Positions 28,968 through 40,359 are shown, counted from the first letter of the stretch. The stretch is 64,000 nt of DNA from Phycisphaerae bacterium (GCA_030432905.1 JAUILU010000003.1:62001-126000); one strand, 5' to 3'. Numbers and translations: made by a program. Notes: a model not told the origin generated them from the sequence alone.

Positions 28968-29939
28968 ATGACTATTCGGGCATTCATCGACGAGCACTTC
29001 CGTCACTTTAACGCCGCGGCTCTCCGCGACGCCGCGATCGCCTTCGAGGAGTGCATCGACTCGGAAGGGCAGATGCTGATCACGCTCGCCGGCGCGATGA
29101 GCACGGGCGAGCTCGGCCGCTCTCTCGCCGAGATGATCCGCCAGGACAAGGTCCACGCGATCTGCTGCACCGGCGCCAACCTAGAGGAAGACTTGTTCAA
29201 CCTCGTCGCACACACGCAGTACCGACGAGTCCCCCACTACCGGGACCTGACGCCCGACGAGGAGCAGGCTTTGCTCGATGAAGGGCTCGCTCGCGTGACC
29301 GACACCTGCATCCCGGAAGAAGCAGCGATCAGGAAAATAGAGCGCCACCTCATCCCCCTTTGGAAGCAAGCCGACACGGACGGCAAGCGTCACCTGCCCC
29401 ATGAGTATCTCTACCAGCTCATCCGATCCGGCACACTCGAACCGGAATACGAGGCGGACCCGGCCAACTCGTGGCTGCTGGAAGCCTGCGCCAAGAACCT
29501 GCCGATCTTTGTGCCGGGCTGGGAAGACTCAACTCTGGGCAACATCTTCACCGCACGCGTGCTCGACGGCACGCTCTCGTCCACCGACCCAGTCCTGCCC
29601 GGCACCGAGTACATGCGCTCGATCGCGGGCTGGTACCGCGAGCGCGCCGGCGACCCGCGTGCACCCGGCTTCTTCCAGATCGGCGGCGGTATCGCGGGCG
29701 ACTTCCCGATCTGCGTTGTCCCCATGCTGCTCTACGACCTGAAAGAAGATATCCCGCTCTGGTCGTACTTCTGCCAGATCAGCGACAGCACCACCAGCTA
29801 CGGCTCATACTCCGGTGCTGAGCCGAACGAGAAAATCACGTGGGGCAAACTGGGCCGTGAAACCCCGCGGTTCATCGTCGAATCCGACGCGACCATCGTT
29901 GCGCCGCTGATCTTTGGCTACATCCTGGGCGCCGAGTGA
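28968..29939 (+). CDS. Deoxyhypusine synthase-family protein
   Basis: 'MLITLAGAMSTGELGRSLAEMI', 'ICCTGANLEEDLFNLV', 'SYGSYSGAEPNEKITWGKLG' (retains the Lys of the WGK active-site motif). Confidence 0.8.
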   Translation: MTIRAFIDEHFRHFNAAALRDAAIAFEECIDSEGQMLITLAGAMSTGELGRSLAEMIRQDKVHAICCTGANLEEDLFNLVAHTQYRRVPHYRDLTPDEEQALLDEGLARVTDTCIPEEAAIRKIERHLIPLWKQADTDGKRHLPHEYLYQLIRSGTLEPEYEADPANSWLLEACAKNLPIFVPGWEDSTLGNIFTARVLDGTLSSTDPVLPGTEYMRSIAGWYRERAGDPRAPGFFQIGGGIAGDFPICVVPMLLYDLKEDIPLWSYFCQISDSTTSYGSYSGAEPNEKITWGKLGRETPRFIVESDATIVAPLIFGYILGAE

Positions 29940-30015
29940 GAACGAACGCACACACCGAGTTACAGAATTGAAGAGATGTCAATCACTCAGTGCCGCCCGG
30001 TTTGAGCTAGCACAC

Positions 30016-31260
30016 TCACTCTCTTTCGGTGCGAGTCCATGCGGTTTGTCTTTCCCCGACTAGCTTGACGTAGAGAAGAGGTTTACTAAGCACATACTGG
30101 ATTATTCTGGCCACATCACCGATTCGCAGTAGCTCACTGCCGGCAGCCCATATCGCAACCAACACACCAACCGCCAGAAAAGCCAGAGAAATCGAGGCGG
30201 TTACGAGCACTGCTCTAGACACCACCGCCGATTCAGCGGCCAAATCGAACGAAACCAGCAGTGCCGCCGCACTCCAAACACTGACTGCAACAAACAAATG
30301 AAGACACAACGGGGGGACGCTCAGGTCGAGAGCCATAAGAAATGTCCGCCATGATCTGAGACCGCGGAACAACAATGGCAGGCTGTACGCAAAGATCATC
30401 CGGACGTGGCCGTGCTCCCAGCGCAGATGTTGCGTGTTGTGACCTGTGTAGGTTGACGGTGTAGGAGAGCTGACAAACAGGCGAGTTGAATAGTGTGGTG
30501 GATGACCCTGGTGGGCCAGATCGAGCCCAAGCCTCATATCTTCTACCGTCTCACCGGAAGCAAGCATCTCCGGCGTTACCAGATCAAACGGGAATGCCAT
30601 CCCGGTTCCCCCGAGTTGGCAGCTGCCGCCCATCTTCTGAAGGCCGCTGTTCCGGACCAAGCCTCGGACACGGAATGCAAACGCTGCTATCCGTTCTCGA
30701 GCCGGTGCATGAACGGGCGGCTCGAGCAGATAGACCATCTGCAGCGGCTGATTCAATCTGGCACACTCACTAAAGAAAGCCCGAACTGATTGATGTCTCA
30801 CAGGTGCATTGATTACGCAGTCCGCGTCCAGCACCATGACAACCTGGGGCGGCTCATCTAGGTTTGCAAGATGGCTTAGAGCCGCCGAGAGCGCAAACCC
30901 TTTGCCGCGAAGGTCATCATCGAAGCGTTCGATCACATCTACACCAGCTGACCTAGCGATCTCAGCGGTATCGTCGGTGCAGTTGTCTGCGACAACCACG
31001 ATGTGGGTTTCTGGTGGCAACGCTGTACGAGCAGAACACAGTGTCGCCGCGATCATCTTTGTTTCGTTATGTGCCGGAATAACAACTGCCGTCCGAACGG
31101 GCTCGACTGAGTGACGCGTCGGATCGGGACCGAGCTTAAGGAATCGACGGGCAGGAGCCGCACCAAAGAGAATGCAAAGTAAAAAGAATCCCGAGAGCGC
31201 AGCATGGAGACCGGCAATCACAGCACCAACAAGTAGCAGAATGAATACAGCTGCACTCAT
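30016..31260 (-). CDS. Glycosyltransferase family 2, membrane-associated
   Basis: 'TAVVIPAHNETKMIAATLCSA', 'VVMVLDADCVIN', C-terminal TM segments. Confidence 0.8.
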   Translation of the reverse strand: MSAAVFILLLVGAVIAGLHAALSGFFLLCILFGAAPARRFLKLGPDPTRHSVEPVRTAVVIPAHNETKMIAATLCSARTALPPETHIVVVADNCTDDTAEIARSAGVDVIERFDDDLRGKGFALSAALSHLANLDEPPQVVMVLDADCVINAPVRHQSVRAFFSECARLNQPLQMVYLLEPPVHAPARERIAAFAFRVRGLVRNSGLQKMGGSCQLGGTGMAFPFDLVTPEMLASGETVEDMRLGLDLAHQGHPPHYSTRLFVSSPTPSTYTGHNTQHLRWEHGHVRMIFAYSLPLLFRGLRSWRTFLMALDLSVPPLCLHLFVAVSVWSAAALLVSFDLAAESAVVSRAVLVTASISLAFLAVGVLVAIWAAGSELLRIGDVARIIQYVLSKPLLYVKLVGERQTAWTRTERE

Positions 31261-32450
31261 TCTGTAAACCGTTCGATGAGTGGCGCCACGGCGGCGTCGA
31301 TGTTGTGCTGCGCAGCAACTGCTGCTCGCCCGTGCTCACCCATTACACGAAGCGACCGCTCATCGGAGTCAAAGCACTCTCGAATAGCAGCCGCGAGCGC
31401 ATCAAGATCCCCTGCGGGAACGAGCCAACCGTTCACGCCGGGCTTGACAAGTTCGGGGATGCCCGCGATCGAGGTGGCAATGACGGGACGCCCAAGCGCA
31501 AACGCTTCCATGATGGCGACGGGTAGCCCTTCACCGAAGCTGGCCATCGCAACGGCACGCGCTGCAATCATGTGTTCGCGCACCGTGGCGGCGTCGATCC
31601 AGCCTGTGATCTCTACCCGGTCCTGCAAACCACAGTCAGATACTTGTTGCTCGATTTCCGAGCGCAACTCACCGTCGCCGCAGAGCACAAGACGTGCATC
31701 GGGATAGTCCGGAGCAATACGTGAGAACGCATCAACCAACAACGGCACGCCTTTCTGCGGTGACAGCCGCCCCACGAACACAAGATTGTTTGAATGTAAT
31801 GAGGAAGGCGGCACTTGATCTAAAAAGAGCGAATCTACACCACACCGAACGATCTGCACTTTGGGCCAGTGCTCAGTCGGGAGAAACCGACGGAGCTGAG
31901 CACCCGTGTAGTGGCTAATACAAGCCACGAACTCTGCATCGATAGCTTTCTCGGCGAGCTGGTAGCCGCGAGGCGAGTCCCACTCGTCAGGCCCGTGGAT
32001 CGTGAAGCTGTAGCGAGGACCACCGAGACGTCGGCAGTACCGCGCGACAGCGGCGGGGTTGGTCCCGAAGTGCGCGTGGAGATGGTTGATATCTCGACGA
32101 GCACACCGGCGAAGCAGCCAACATGCCTGGGCAACATATACGAAATGCTTCAAACCAAGAGGTGTACGAATCGCAGATGCAAGTGCAATGAATATCGTGC
32201 GGATGAACGAGATTGGTTTCGATAGCGCGACCAGTAGTGTGTGAGCCAATACCTCGGCAGGCGAGTGAAGCAACACTTCTGTTTTTGTGCTCTCAGTGTG
32301 GTCATCCGGGTCGACAAACCCGTCGGCCGAGGCACGGATACTGAACCGATGAACTTCAATCCCTGCTCGCTCAAGAGCCGCGATCTCACGCCTGATAAAC
32401 GTATGACTAACCGACGGGTACTGGTTGACAAGATACGCGACACGCGTCAT
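31257..32450 (-). CDS. Glycosyltransferase family 4
   Basis: 'VAYLVNQYPSVSHTFIRREI', 'NLVFVGRLSPQKGVPLLVDAF', 'EGLPVAIMEAFALGRPVIATSIAGIPEL'; ATGA overlap with the next gene. Confidence 0.85.
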   Translation of the reverse strand: MTRVAYLVNQYPSVSHTFIRREIAALERAGIEVHRFSIRASADGFVDPDDHTESTKTEVLLHSPAEVLAHTLLVALSKPISFIRTIFIALASAIRTPLGLKHFVYVAQACWLLRRCARRDINHLHAHFGTNPAAVARYCRRLGGPRYSFTIHGPDEWDSPRGYQLAEKAIDAEFVACISHYTGAQLRRFLPTEHWPKVQIVRCGVDSLFLDQVPPSSLHSNNLVFVGRLSPQKGVPLLVDAFSRIAPDYPDARLVLCGDGELRSEIEQQVSDCGLQDRVEITGWIDAATVREHMIAARAVAMASFGEGLPVAIMEAFALGRPVIATSIAGIPELVKPGVNGWLVPAGDLDALAAAIRECFDSDERSLRVMGEHGRAAVAAQHNIDAAVAPLIERFTE

Positions 32451-32794
32451 GACGTTGAATTTTCTGCTTGCTGGACGATGATCTGAACGGTGCCCAACAG
32501 CAGCCGCCACGAGAGCAACGATGACCTCTATCAGAAGCAGTAGTGTAGATTGTCACAGCCATTTACAAAAGCCCAAAACACCTGCTGTGGGCAGCTGGCC
32601 CGCCGAAGTACCGTGGGGGGCCAAAAAATCTTAAGATTGCGAGCTAGATCGGTGTGTAACTGGGCAATTTCAAAAAAGAGAGTAAGCTGGTGTGAATCTG
32701 CCGCAACACCCACTCTGCGCACACCACCCAATCCCATGTGCCTGCACAGTTTACAGCAGCAACCGCCCTCGCGAACACTCCTCTTGGTTGGCGT

Positions 32795-33859
32795 TTAGTT
32801 GCTGTCGCCACGCAAGAGTGTGACCCAGTCTTGGTAGCGGCCGCTTGCTGAGTTTCCAAACCCAAAGATGATGTTACCAGTCTTGGGATCAGCGAACCCG
32901 AAACCGGACGAACGCTTTGGAGGGCACTGTCCTTCTTCGGCCTGAGTGAGTTTCCAAGATTCATCGTCGCGTTCGATCCAGACGACACCGTCAACATTGG
33001 ACCGAGCATCGGCGGTGCCGCACCAAACTGCCAACCTGTCGTTCACATCGTCGAATGCGAAGCAAGGATTCCGACGCCCCTCGATGCCCTCTGGAATAGA
33101 TACCTGGTTCCATCCGGGACTCTTAGCTCGTGTATTCAGCGTCCACACATCGCTCGCCATTGGCATCTGATTACCGGATGCCGCTTCGAGCTGACCGGAA
33201 AAAAGAACGAGCAGACCGGTCTCAGAATCAAATCCGTAGGCGAACCCGAACCGAGGCGCAGGCGATGACTCGTTGTTGATCTCGTTCCATACAACTTCGC
33301 CGTCTTCGTTGAACTCACCGAGCCATGTATCCCCTCTGAATCCCTGATGGGATACTCCTAGCGTCACAATGAACCTCTCCGACTTTGGATCGAAGACGAA
33401 CGCGTGCAGTGCGCGGGGCGAGGGGGCGTTGATCTGTTCGATTCGTTCAAACGAGAGCGTGTCTTCTTTGTAGGTTGCGCGGTACAGCTCGTTGTTGCAG
33501 ACAAACCTGCCGTCGTAACCACCGAATAGATACGCCTCGCTGCTCTGATCGGTAAGTGCGACACGCATCGAGCCGCCGCCAGCGGGGACATCGCCCTCGG
33601 TTTGTAGCATCTGCCACGACAACTGGCCGACGTCGTACACCCAGGCATCGGAGAGCGGGCTCATCTGTGGTTCATATCCAGAACCAGCATACAGCACCAC
33701 ATTGTCGCCGAATTGCATGACACTCGCGTGCTCGCGGGCCTCGGGGCCTTCGTCTTCCCATGTCACACGCTCGCCCCACTCAGCCGGCGGTTCAAGCCCA
33801 ACTGGAATCGCGGCGAGGGTAATGGAGATTCCGATACACAACGATGGGAGAGTGAGCAT
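32795..33859 (-). CDS. Kelch-repeat-like secreted protein
   Basis: Kelch-like blades 'SDAWVYDVGQLSWQML', 'AYLFGGYDGRFVCNNELYRA', 'SDVWTLNTRAKSPGWNQV'. Confidence 0.7.
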   Translation of the reverse strand: MLTLPSLCIGISITLAAIPVGLEPPAEWGERVTWEDEGPEAREHASVMQFGDNVVLYAGSGYEPQMSPLSDAWVYDVGQLSWQMLQTEGDVPAGGGSMRVALTDQSSEAYLFGGYDGRFVCNNELYRATYKEDTLSFERIEQINAPSPRALHAFVFDPKSERFIVTLGVSHQGFRGDTWLGEFNEDGEVVWNEINNESSPAPRFGFAYGFDSETGLLVLFSGQLEAASGNQMPMASDVWTLNTRAKSPGWNQVSIPEGIEGRRNPCFAFDDVNDRLAVWCGTADARSNVDGVVWIERDDESWKLTQAEEGQCPPKRSSGFGFADPKTGNIIFGFGNSASGRYQDWVTLLRGDSN

Positions 33860-34020
33860 GCCACTGGTAGTGCCTAGAAACGTTCTGGTTGCACCACGAA
33901 CATCACTCTAAATGCTCACTCTGTAAAGCCCCTCAAGGCTTCGTAACAGCACCTAAACCAGTTGTGATACACTGAACCGCATCACCCCGCCGGAGTTCGG
34001 CGAGATTCGGAGACCACCCG

Positions 34021-34389
34021 ATGCCCACCACCACACCGGAACACGACGCACGCATCGCCAGCATGACATTCTCCTCCGTCTATCCGCACTATGTCACGAA
34101 AGTCGAAAAGAAGAACCGGACCAAGCAGGAACTCCACCAAGTCATCACATGGCTCACGGGCTTTGACGATGCAAAGATTAATAAGCTCATTGACGAAGAA
34201 GTAACCTTCGAGACTTTCTTCAAGCGAGCCAAACTCAACAAGAACGCCCACCTCATCAAGGGCGTTATCTGCGGCTACCGCGTTGAAGAGATCGAGAACC
34301 CGCTCACGCAACAAACACGCTACCTCGACAAGCTCGTCGATGAACTCGCCAAGGGTAAGAAGATGGAGAAGATTCTCCGCGAGGCATGA
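34021..34389 (+). CDS. DUF2200-like protein
   Basis: '[33 protein letters not shown]...[49 protein letters not shown]'. Confidence 0.75.
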   Translation: MPTTTPEHDARIASMTFSSVYPHYVTKVEKKNRTKQELHQVITWLTGFDDAKINKLIDEEVTFETFFKRAKLNKNAHLIKGVICGYRVEEIENPLTQQTRYLDKLVDELAKGKKMEKILREA

Positions 34390-34393
34390 ACCG

Positions 34394-35818
34394 CTAGCAG
34401 CCTGCGTTGAAGTTCTGGATCCAGGCCGTGAAATCAGTCGGCGTGCACATCCCGTCGCCGTTCTGGTCGCACTCGGGCGCCATCGAGTTGAACGCGCCGA
34501 CCCATGCCGTGAAGTCGGTCGGGGTCAGCATCCCGTCGCCGTTGACGTCTGCGACACACGGCGGCGCTACGCCATAGAAAACTCTAATCGAAGGCTCGCC
34601 CGAGTACCCCACCGCGACATCGGTCGCGCCGTCGCTGTTGAGGTCACCGAATACGATCGCGGTGCCCACGCTCGTCGCGTCGTAAGTCCACGAGGGTGCT
34701 GTCGAGAGTACGCCGCCCTCGTTGAGGTAAATGTGCGCCTTGCCGTCGGAGAAATGAACCTCACCGATGTCGATGTCGCCATCGTCGTCAACATCAACCG
34801 CGCGAATATCCTGCACTCCGACGAACGGCGCACCGCTCATCCAGTCCTCGGTCAGCATTGGAGTCGGCCCTGTCGAGGTGTTTCGATACTTGCTCGACGG
34901 GTTGCTGGTTCCAGATCGACCGACCACGAAATCGGGCTTGGTGTCGCCGTCGAAGTCCCCTGCCGCGGCTCCGCGGTCGGTCGTGTCGGCACCCGTCGTC
35001 CAGATCGGAGCAGTATCAAGCACACCCGCGTTGTTGCGGTGGATCGCGGTCTCGAAGTTAGCCCATTTTGTAATCAACACATCGTCGAACCCGTCGTTGT
35101 CGTAGTCCGCGATCGCGATGCTGTTCTGGATCGACTCGTCGTCGCTCTCCCACGACGGACTGGTCGGCAGGTTCCCGTTGTCGTTGATGAACATATACGT
35201 GTGCCTAAACGGGCTCGGGTTGATACCCTGGTTCGTTGTGATGACGTCGAGGTCGTCGTCGTTGTCAACATCGAAGAGCGCTACACCGAGACTAAACGTC
35301 GCAACCGGTTCGTTGGCCACCCAGCCCGCGGTGGTCGAGGGACCGGTGGGCGATCCGAAGTAGATCACGCTGTCGGAGAATGAGGTGCCGCCGTTGGAGG
35401 TGAAGATATCCGGGAAGCCATCTTTGTTGATGTCGCCCACCTTGAGATCAGCGGTGGAGACCTGATCATCGGAGATCCACGAGGGCTCAGCCTCAAGCCC
35501 GCTGCCTGTGCCGAAGTAGATCAGGTTGTGCCAATCGTCGTACGGCGGGAAGCTGTTCGAGATGTAGCACCCGACAACCAGGTCGTTGTGCCCGTCGCCG
35601 TTCATGTCCGCGATCTCGAGTGCGCCGACCTGCCTGCGGAGCGTGTTCATCCAGTCGGGCTCGGTACCGAACGGGCTCGGCCCGCGCGAAACAAACGGCT
35701 CCGACGGCGCGGCGTACACATCGGGCGTCGAACTCAGATGCCCGTCCTCCGAGAACTCGATCTGCGAACAGGCCTGACCAGCGGCGGCAACAACCGAGAA
35801 AGCGAGCATCGTGCGCAT
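34394..35818 (-). CDS. Secreted FG-GAP/VCBS repeat protein with dockerin-like module
   Basis: 'ADMNGDGHNDLVVG', 'GDINKDGFPDIFTS', 'VDVDDDGDIDIGEV'; C-terminus CVADVNGDGMLTPTDFTAWV...NAGC. Confidence 0.85.
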   Translation of the reverse strand: MRTMLAFSVVAAAGQACSQIEFSEDGHLSSTPDVYAAPSEPFVSRGPSPFGTEPDWMNTLRRQVGALEIADMNGDGHNDLVVGCYISNSFPPYDDWHNLIYFGTGSGLEAEPSWISDDQVSTADLKVGDINKDGFPDIFTSNGGTSFSDSVIYFGSPTGPSTTAGWVANEPVATFSLGVALFDVDNDDDLDVITTNQGINPSPFRHTYMFINDNGNLPTSPSWESDDESIQNSIAIADYDNDGFDDVLITKWANFETAIHRNNAGVLDTAPIWTTGADTTDRGAAAGDFDGDTKPDFVVGRSGTSNPSSKYRNTSTGPTPMLTEDWMSGAPFVGVQDIRAVDVDDDGDIDIGEVHFSDGKAHIYLNEGGVLSTAPSWTYDATSVGTAIVFGDLNSDGATDVAVGYSGEPSIRVFYGVAPPCVADVNGDGMLTPTDFTAWVGAFNSMAPECDQNGDGMCTPTDFTAWIQNFNAGC

Positions 35819-35880
35819 CGGGGACTCCTTGGGTAGTCGGAACCGCCAGCGTAACCGGCACGCGATGCCGCCTCAAGGCT

Positions 35881-37008
35881 CTACGCGCCAAACGCCCCGG
35901 GCGATCTCCCGAACTTCGCGCTGAAATCCGCTTGCAAACGCCCGATGACCTCACCCGACTGGCCCGCCCGAACGAGCGCCACGGCGCAGCCGCCCATCCC
36001 GCCGCCTGTCATGCGGCAGCCAAGAACCCCGCCCTCGGCACCGATACGCTCTGCAAACTCAACAAGGCAGTCGAGTTCTCCGCAGCTTACCTCGAAGTCA
36101 TCACGGAGTGATCGGTGACTCAGGTACATCAGCTCGCCTGCTTCTTCGTACCGGCCCGCACGCACCGCATCAGCGAAACCGCGAGTTCTTTCGTTCTCGG
36201 CAAGAACATGACTCGCTCGTTTACGCTGTATTTCGTTGAGCGAATCGAGATCAGACGCCCTTGTCACGTTGCGTAGCGACCCGACGCCGAGCGCAGCCGC
36301 GGCTTGCTCACAGGTCGAACGCCGGTCGCCGTAGACACTCCCGGCGAGCGTACGGCTCACATCTGTGTCGATGATTACAACTTCGGCTAGGGACGGGTCG
36401 AGTTGGATGTGCTCGAACTCGAGTGATCGGCAGTCGAGAAGAATCGCGGAGCCCGGCTTGGCAGACGCGATGGCAATCTGGTCCATGATGCCGCAACGGA
36501 CACCCGCAAACTCATGCTCCGCGCGTTGGCAGAGCTTGGCTTTGTCGAGAAGACCGAGCTCGGTTCCTGCATGCTGCTCGACAAGATTCACTATCCCCAC
36601 CGCGACCGCGGCGCTGCTGGACAGCCCCGCTCCGGTCGGAATGCGCGACTCGATGTGCACCCGCATCGGCGGGCATTCGCCGAGCCGGCTCTGTGCGAGA
36701 TGGAAAACGCCCGCGACATAACGCTTCCAACCCGGCTCGTGCGCCAACGGGTTCTGAATGTTCAGCTCTGCCAATTCGTTCAACGAGGCTGAATGAACAG
36801 TGGTAACCCCATCTTCTGCCTCGCTGGCTGCGATGACGACATGCCTGTCGATGGGCATGGGCATCGCAAAGCCCTCGTTGTAGTCCGTGTGGTCCCCGAT
36901 CAGATTCACCCGGCCCGAGGCGCTGGCGATGAACTCGGCATCGCAACCGAAACGAGACACGAACGCCTCCCTTGCAGAGTGTGTGGTTGCGTTCAGCCGA
37001 TCGCTCAT
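35881..37008 (-). CDS. galK: Galactokinase
   Basis: 'ASGRVNLIGDHTDYNEGFAMPMPIDR', 'RIPTGAGLSSSAAVAV', 'GCRMTGGGMGGCAVALV'. Confidence 0.85.
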   Translation of the reverse strand: MSDRLNATTHSAREAFVSRFGCDAEFIASASGRVNLIGDHTDYNEGFAMPMPIDRHVVIAASEAEDGVTTVHSASLNELAELNIQNPLAHEPGWKRYVAGVFHLAQSRLGECPPMRVHIESRIPTGAGLSSSAAVAVGIVNLVEQHAGTELGLLDKAKLCQRAEHEFAGVRCGIMDQIAIASAKPGSAILLDCRSLEFEHIQLDPSLAEVVIIDTDVSRTLAGSVYGDRRSTCEQAAAALGVGSLRNVTRASDLDSLNEIQRKRASHVLAENERTRGFADAVRAGRYEEAGELMYLSHRSLRDDFEVSCGELDCLVEFAERIGAEGGVLGCRMTGGGMGGCAVALVRAGQSGEVIGRLQADFSAKFGRSPGAFGA

Positions 37009-37051
37009 CCGGGCCCCCTGCCGACGTTGATCATCCGGGCTAGGCTAGGGC

Positions 37052-37564
37052 ATGAGCACACCGTCGAATGCCAGCCCGCTCGTCGGGATCGTCATGGGTT
37101 CCCGATCCGACTGGCCCACGATGCAGCATGCCTCGTCGATCCTAGCCGAGCTCGGCGTGCCCCACGAGTCCCGCGTCGTCTCGGCGCACCGCACACCGGA
37201 GAGGCTCTTCGAGTACGCCGATCAGGCCGAAGCCCGAGGCATCCGCGTCATCATCGCCGGCGCCGGAGGGGCGGCGCACCTGCCGGGCATGGTCGCCTCA
37301 AAGACCCACCTCCCCGTCCTCGGCGTGCCGGTCCAGTCCAAGGCGCTCAGCGGCCTCGACTCGCTGCTCTCGATCGTCCAGATGCCCGGGGGCGTGCCGG
37401 TCGGGACACTGGCCATCGGCGAGGCCGGCGCGAAGAACGCGGGCATACTCGCTGCGCAGATCATCGCGACCAGCAACGACGACGTGCGTAAGGCGCTGCT
37501 CGCGTTCCGAACCAAGCAGACAGAGTCGGTCCCCGAGTTGCCGTTCGACGGAGACGGGCATTGA
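37052..37564 (+). CDS. purE: 5-(carboxyamino)imidazole ribonucleotide mutase
   Basis: '[46 protein letters not shown]', '[16 protein letters not shown]'. Confidence 0.93.
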   Translation: MSTPSNASPLVGIVMGSRSDWPTMQHASSILAELGVPHESRVVSAHRTPERLFEYADQAEARGIRVIIAGAGGAAHLPGMVASKTHLPVLGVPVQSKALSGLDSLLSIVQMPGGVPVGTLAIGEAGAKNAGILAAQIIATSNDDVRKALLAFRTKQTESVPELPFDGDGH

Positions 37565-38688
37565 ACCGCCCGACGACGCTCGGCATCCTCGGGGGGGGGC
37601 AGCTGGCGCAGATGATGGCGATCGCCGCCCGAAAGCTCGGCATCAAGTCCGTCGCCTACGACCCGAGCCGAGACGCGTGCGCCCAGAACCACGCCAAGCT
37701 CGTCGTCGGCTCCTACTCCGACACGCTCACGCTCGAACGCTTCGCGGACTCGGTCGATGTCGTCACCTACGAGTTCGAGAACGTCCCGACCGAAACCGTC
37801 CGCGCCATCGGCGGCGCACGAACCATCCATCCGAGCCCGGAGGCGCTTCGGGTCTCATCCGATCGGATCGCAGAGAAAGAGTTCTTCACCAAGTGCGGCG
37901 TGCCGATCGGGCCTTACCGAGCCATCAACGGCGGCGACTCTCTCCGAAAGGCAGCCGACGAACTCGGGCTGCCCGCGGTCCTCAAGTCCTGCAGCGGCGG
38001 CTACGACGGCAAGGGACAGTTTCTGCTTCACACGCACGACGAACTGGAGAACGCGCTCGGGCAGATCGGCGAGGCGCCGTTTATCTATGAGGCGTTCGTC
38101 CCGTTCGAGCGCGAGCTCTCTGTCATCGCGTGCCGGAACATTTTCGGCGACATCAAGACCTACCCCATCTCACAGAACACCCACCAGCACGGCATCCTCG
38201 TCCGTAGCGAAGCGCCCGCGGCGGTTTCCGACGAGACCCAGCAACAAGCAATCACCATCGCAACGAGCATCGGCGAGGCACTCAAGTACGTCGGTGTCTT
38301 CGCGATTGAGCTTTTCGATGTGGGCGGCAAGCTGCTGGCCAACGAGATGGCCCCCCGCGTGCACAACACCGGGCACTGGACCACCGAGGGCGCCGAGACC
38401 TCGCAGTTCGAGAACCACGTCCGTGCGGTCTCTGGCATGGAGCTCGGCCCGACCGAGGCAGTCGGTCACAGCGTGATGCTCAACATCATCGGCGCGATGC
38501 CCGACGCGGACATCGTCGATGGAATTCCGAATGCGCACCTGCACGACTACGCCAAGGCGCCACGGGCGGGGCGAAAGATCGGGCACATTACGATCAATTC
38601 GGAGAACGCCGACGAGTGCAGAACGACCGCCGCGGCTATTCAGGCCAGACTCCGAAACACCATGCCCGGCGGGGGCGTCAGGCCCTAG
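37561..38688 (+). CDS. purK: 5-(carboxyamino)imidazole ribonucleotide synthase (ATP-grasp)
   Basis: '[22 protein letters not shown]', '[35 protein letters not shown]'; TTG start overlapping the purE stop. Confidence 0.93.
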   Translation: MNRPTTLGILGGGQLAQMMAIAARKLGIKSVAYDPSRDACAQNHAKLVVGSYSDTLTLERFADSVDVVTYEFENVPTETVRAIGGARTIHPSPEALRVSSDRIAEKEFFTKCGVPIGPYRAINGGDSLRKAADELGLPAVLKSCSGGYDGKGQFLLHTHDELENALGQIGEAPFIYEAFVPFERELSVIACRNIFGDIKTYPISQNTHQHGILVRSEAPAAVSDETQQQAITIATSIGEALKYVGVFAIELFDVGGKLLANEMAPRVHNTGHWTTEGAETSQFENHVRAVSGMELGPTEAVGHSVMLNIIGAMPDADIVDGIPNAHLHDYAKAPRAGRKIGHITINSENADECRTTAAAIQARLRNTMPGGGVRP

Positions 38689-38697
38689 CCACTCGAG

Positions 38698-40032
38698 TTA
38701 GCGCAGCAACTGCACGATGTCAGCGAACCGGTGCCCGAGTTCGATCATGCCCTCTTCGTCGTAGTGAATCCCGTCGGGAAGCATGCCGAGGTCGTCGGTG
38801 TCGAACCAGTACACGTTCGGGATGTTGCCCGCGACGTACACCTGCGCCTCGCGCACCATCTCCGTGTGAGGCTGACCCGCGTCGCGGATACGACCCAAGA
38901 TAAACGGCATGTTCGGCTGACCCAGATGGATCCTCATGCTCGCGATGAACTTGGTCAGGTTGCCGGCGTACTTGCGTGCGCGGTACCGCTTGTCGCAGTC
39001 CGACTCGCCCTGCATCCACAGGAAGCCGGCGATGTCGTACTGGTAGCCCATCTCTGTGAGCTGCGCCAGTGCCGCGTCGATCGTGAACTTCAGCTCGTTC
39101 CAGAGCACGCCCCCGTTTGGAAACTCACGGGTCGGCGTGGTCCACTGGCTAAACATGTCGGACCCGCCCACTGCGAACTTGATGATGACGATGTCGTCTT
39201 CCGGGAAGACGATTGACATATCAGAGCCGAAGCTGATCTCTGGACCGAAGTAGAACTGGGGCGCCTCATCCGAGCACGGTGCGCCGGACGTTCCTGTCTG
39301 CAGCGACTCGAAGCCAGGCGATGCGGAATTGCCCCAGTACATCTTCACGTCGTCGATCTGCCCCGTCCACATCGGGTCCACGTTCCGGACATCGTCACAG
39401 CCGGCCATGTTCGACTGGCCCGCCATGATGAACACCTTCAGGCCCCCGGTCGGCGCAACTTCTTTCGGGTCGAGCCTGACGTTTCGAATGGCGAACATCT
39501 CATCCGCGTAGGCGCTCGTGTCGCCGATGATCCGGAGATCGGTCAGGTTCGACATGACCATCTGAAACTCTTCAGCGGTCGGCGCTCGCCTGTGACCGAC
39601 GAGCGACCACGGCGCACTCTCGTCCATGGGAATTGTGAACGAGTGAAAGACATTCGGCGTCAGATCAGGGGAGAGCGCGAGCTTGAGTGTCAGCGTGCCG
39701 TAGGGAGTTTCGCCCGACATTCGTATCTTTGGAGAGCTCGGAGCGTAGTGCGGCGCTGAAGTCAGAAACTCGAACGAGAGCGTTCCCTGATACGCCGCGG
39801 CGACATTGCCGAGGTACTTCGAGGGCGCCTTGAACGACATGATGCCGTAGTGTTCGTCGTACTGGTAGATCACGCCGGGTTCATGGATGACAGGTGCCCT
39901 GTTGTTGGCAACTGTGACCCAGCCGTCGGCGTTGTCCTGAAAGTCACTGACCGCGATCTGGGCATGCCCGAACGCCGCCCAGAGCGTGGTCAGGACAAAC
40001 AAAAACACACTGCAACCACGCGCTGATCTCAT
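38698..40032 (-). CDS. Secreted sialate O-acetylesterase/SGNH-type carbohydrate esterase
   Basis: 'GLKVFIMAGQSNMAG', 'YDIAGFLWMQGESDC', 'DDLGMLPDGIHYDEEGMIELGHRF'. Confidence 0.8.
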   Translation of the reverse strand: MRSARGCSVFLFVLTTLWAAFGHAQIAVSDFQDNADGWVTVANNRAPVIHEPGVIYQYDEHYGIMSFKAPSKYLGNVAAAYQGTLSFEFLTSAPHYAPSSPKIRMSGETPYGTLTLKLALSPDLTPNVFHSFTIPMDESAPWSLVGHRRAPTAEEFQMVMSNLTDLRIIGDTSAYADEMFAIRNVRLDPKEVAPTGGLKVFIMAGQSNMAGCDDVRNVDPMWTGQIDDVKMYWGNSASPGFESLQTGTSGAPCSDEAPQFYFGPEISFGSDMSIVFPEDDIVIIKFAVGGSDMFSQWTTPTREFPNGGVLWNELKFTIDAALAQLTEMGYQYDIAGFLWMQGESDCDKRYRARKYAGNLTKFIASMRIHLGQPNMPFILGRIRDAGQPHTEMVREAQVYVAGNIPNVYWFDTDDLGMLPDGIHYDEEGMIELGHRFADIVQLLR

Positions 40033-40359
40033 CGAGCATTCCTTCGCTTCTTCAGTTCGGCTCGGACACCGCGCAGTCCGTGCGGCGTCGGGGTAACTCC
40101 ATACCGAACCTACCGCGACCGCACACAGCCGCAAGCGCATTCTCAAAGCGATGGGAATTCTTCTACATATCGGTCGCCCCTCAGACCGTTACCGGTCGAG
40201 CCGAGAACGCCGATCACGGCCCGCGCCGATAACCGGCAGCCTGGCCCGTTCGACCAGCCACAGCCCCGATCGCCTGACCTGCTGGCCCACGATCGAGGGC
40301 GTTTAGGATGTTGGATACAGGATCGCCGGACGCCTAAATCGTGGCTACTATCCGGGCGT

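Noticed and set aside
34283-35383. 366-aa plus-strand ORF overlapping the DUF2200-like gene and antisense to the FG-GAP gene
   Set aside because: Arg/Val-rich shadow of the Asp-rich repeats; overlaps two well-supported genes.
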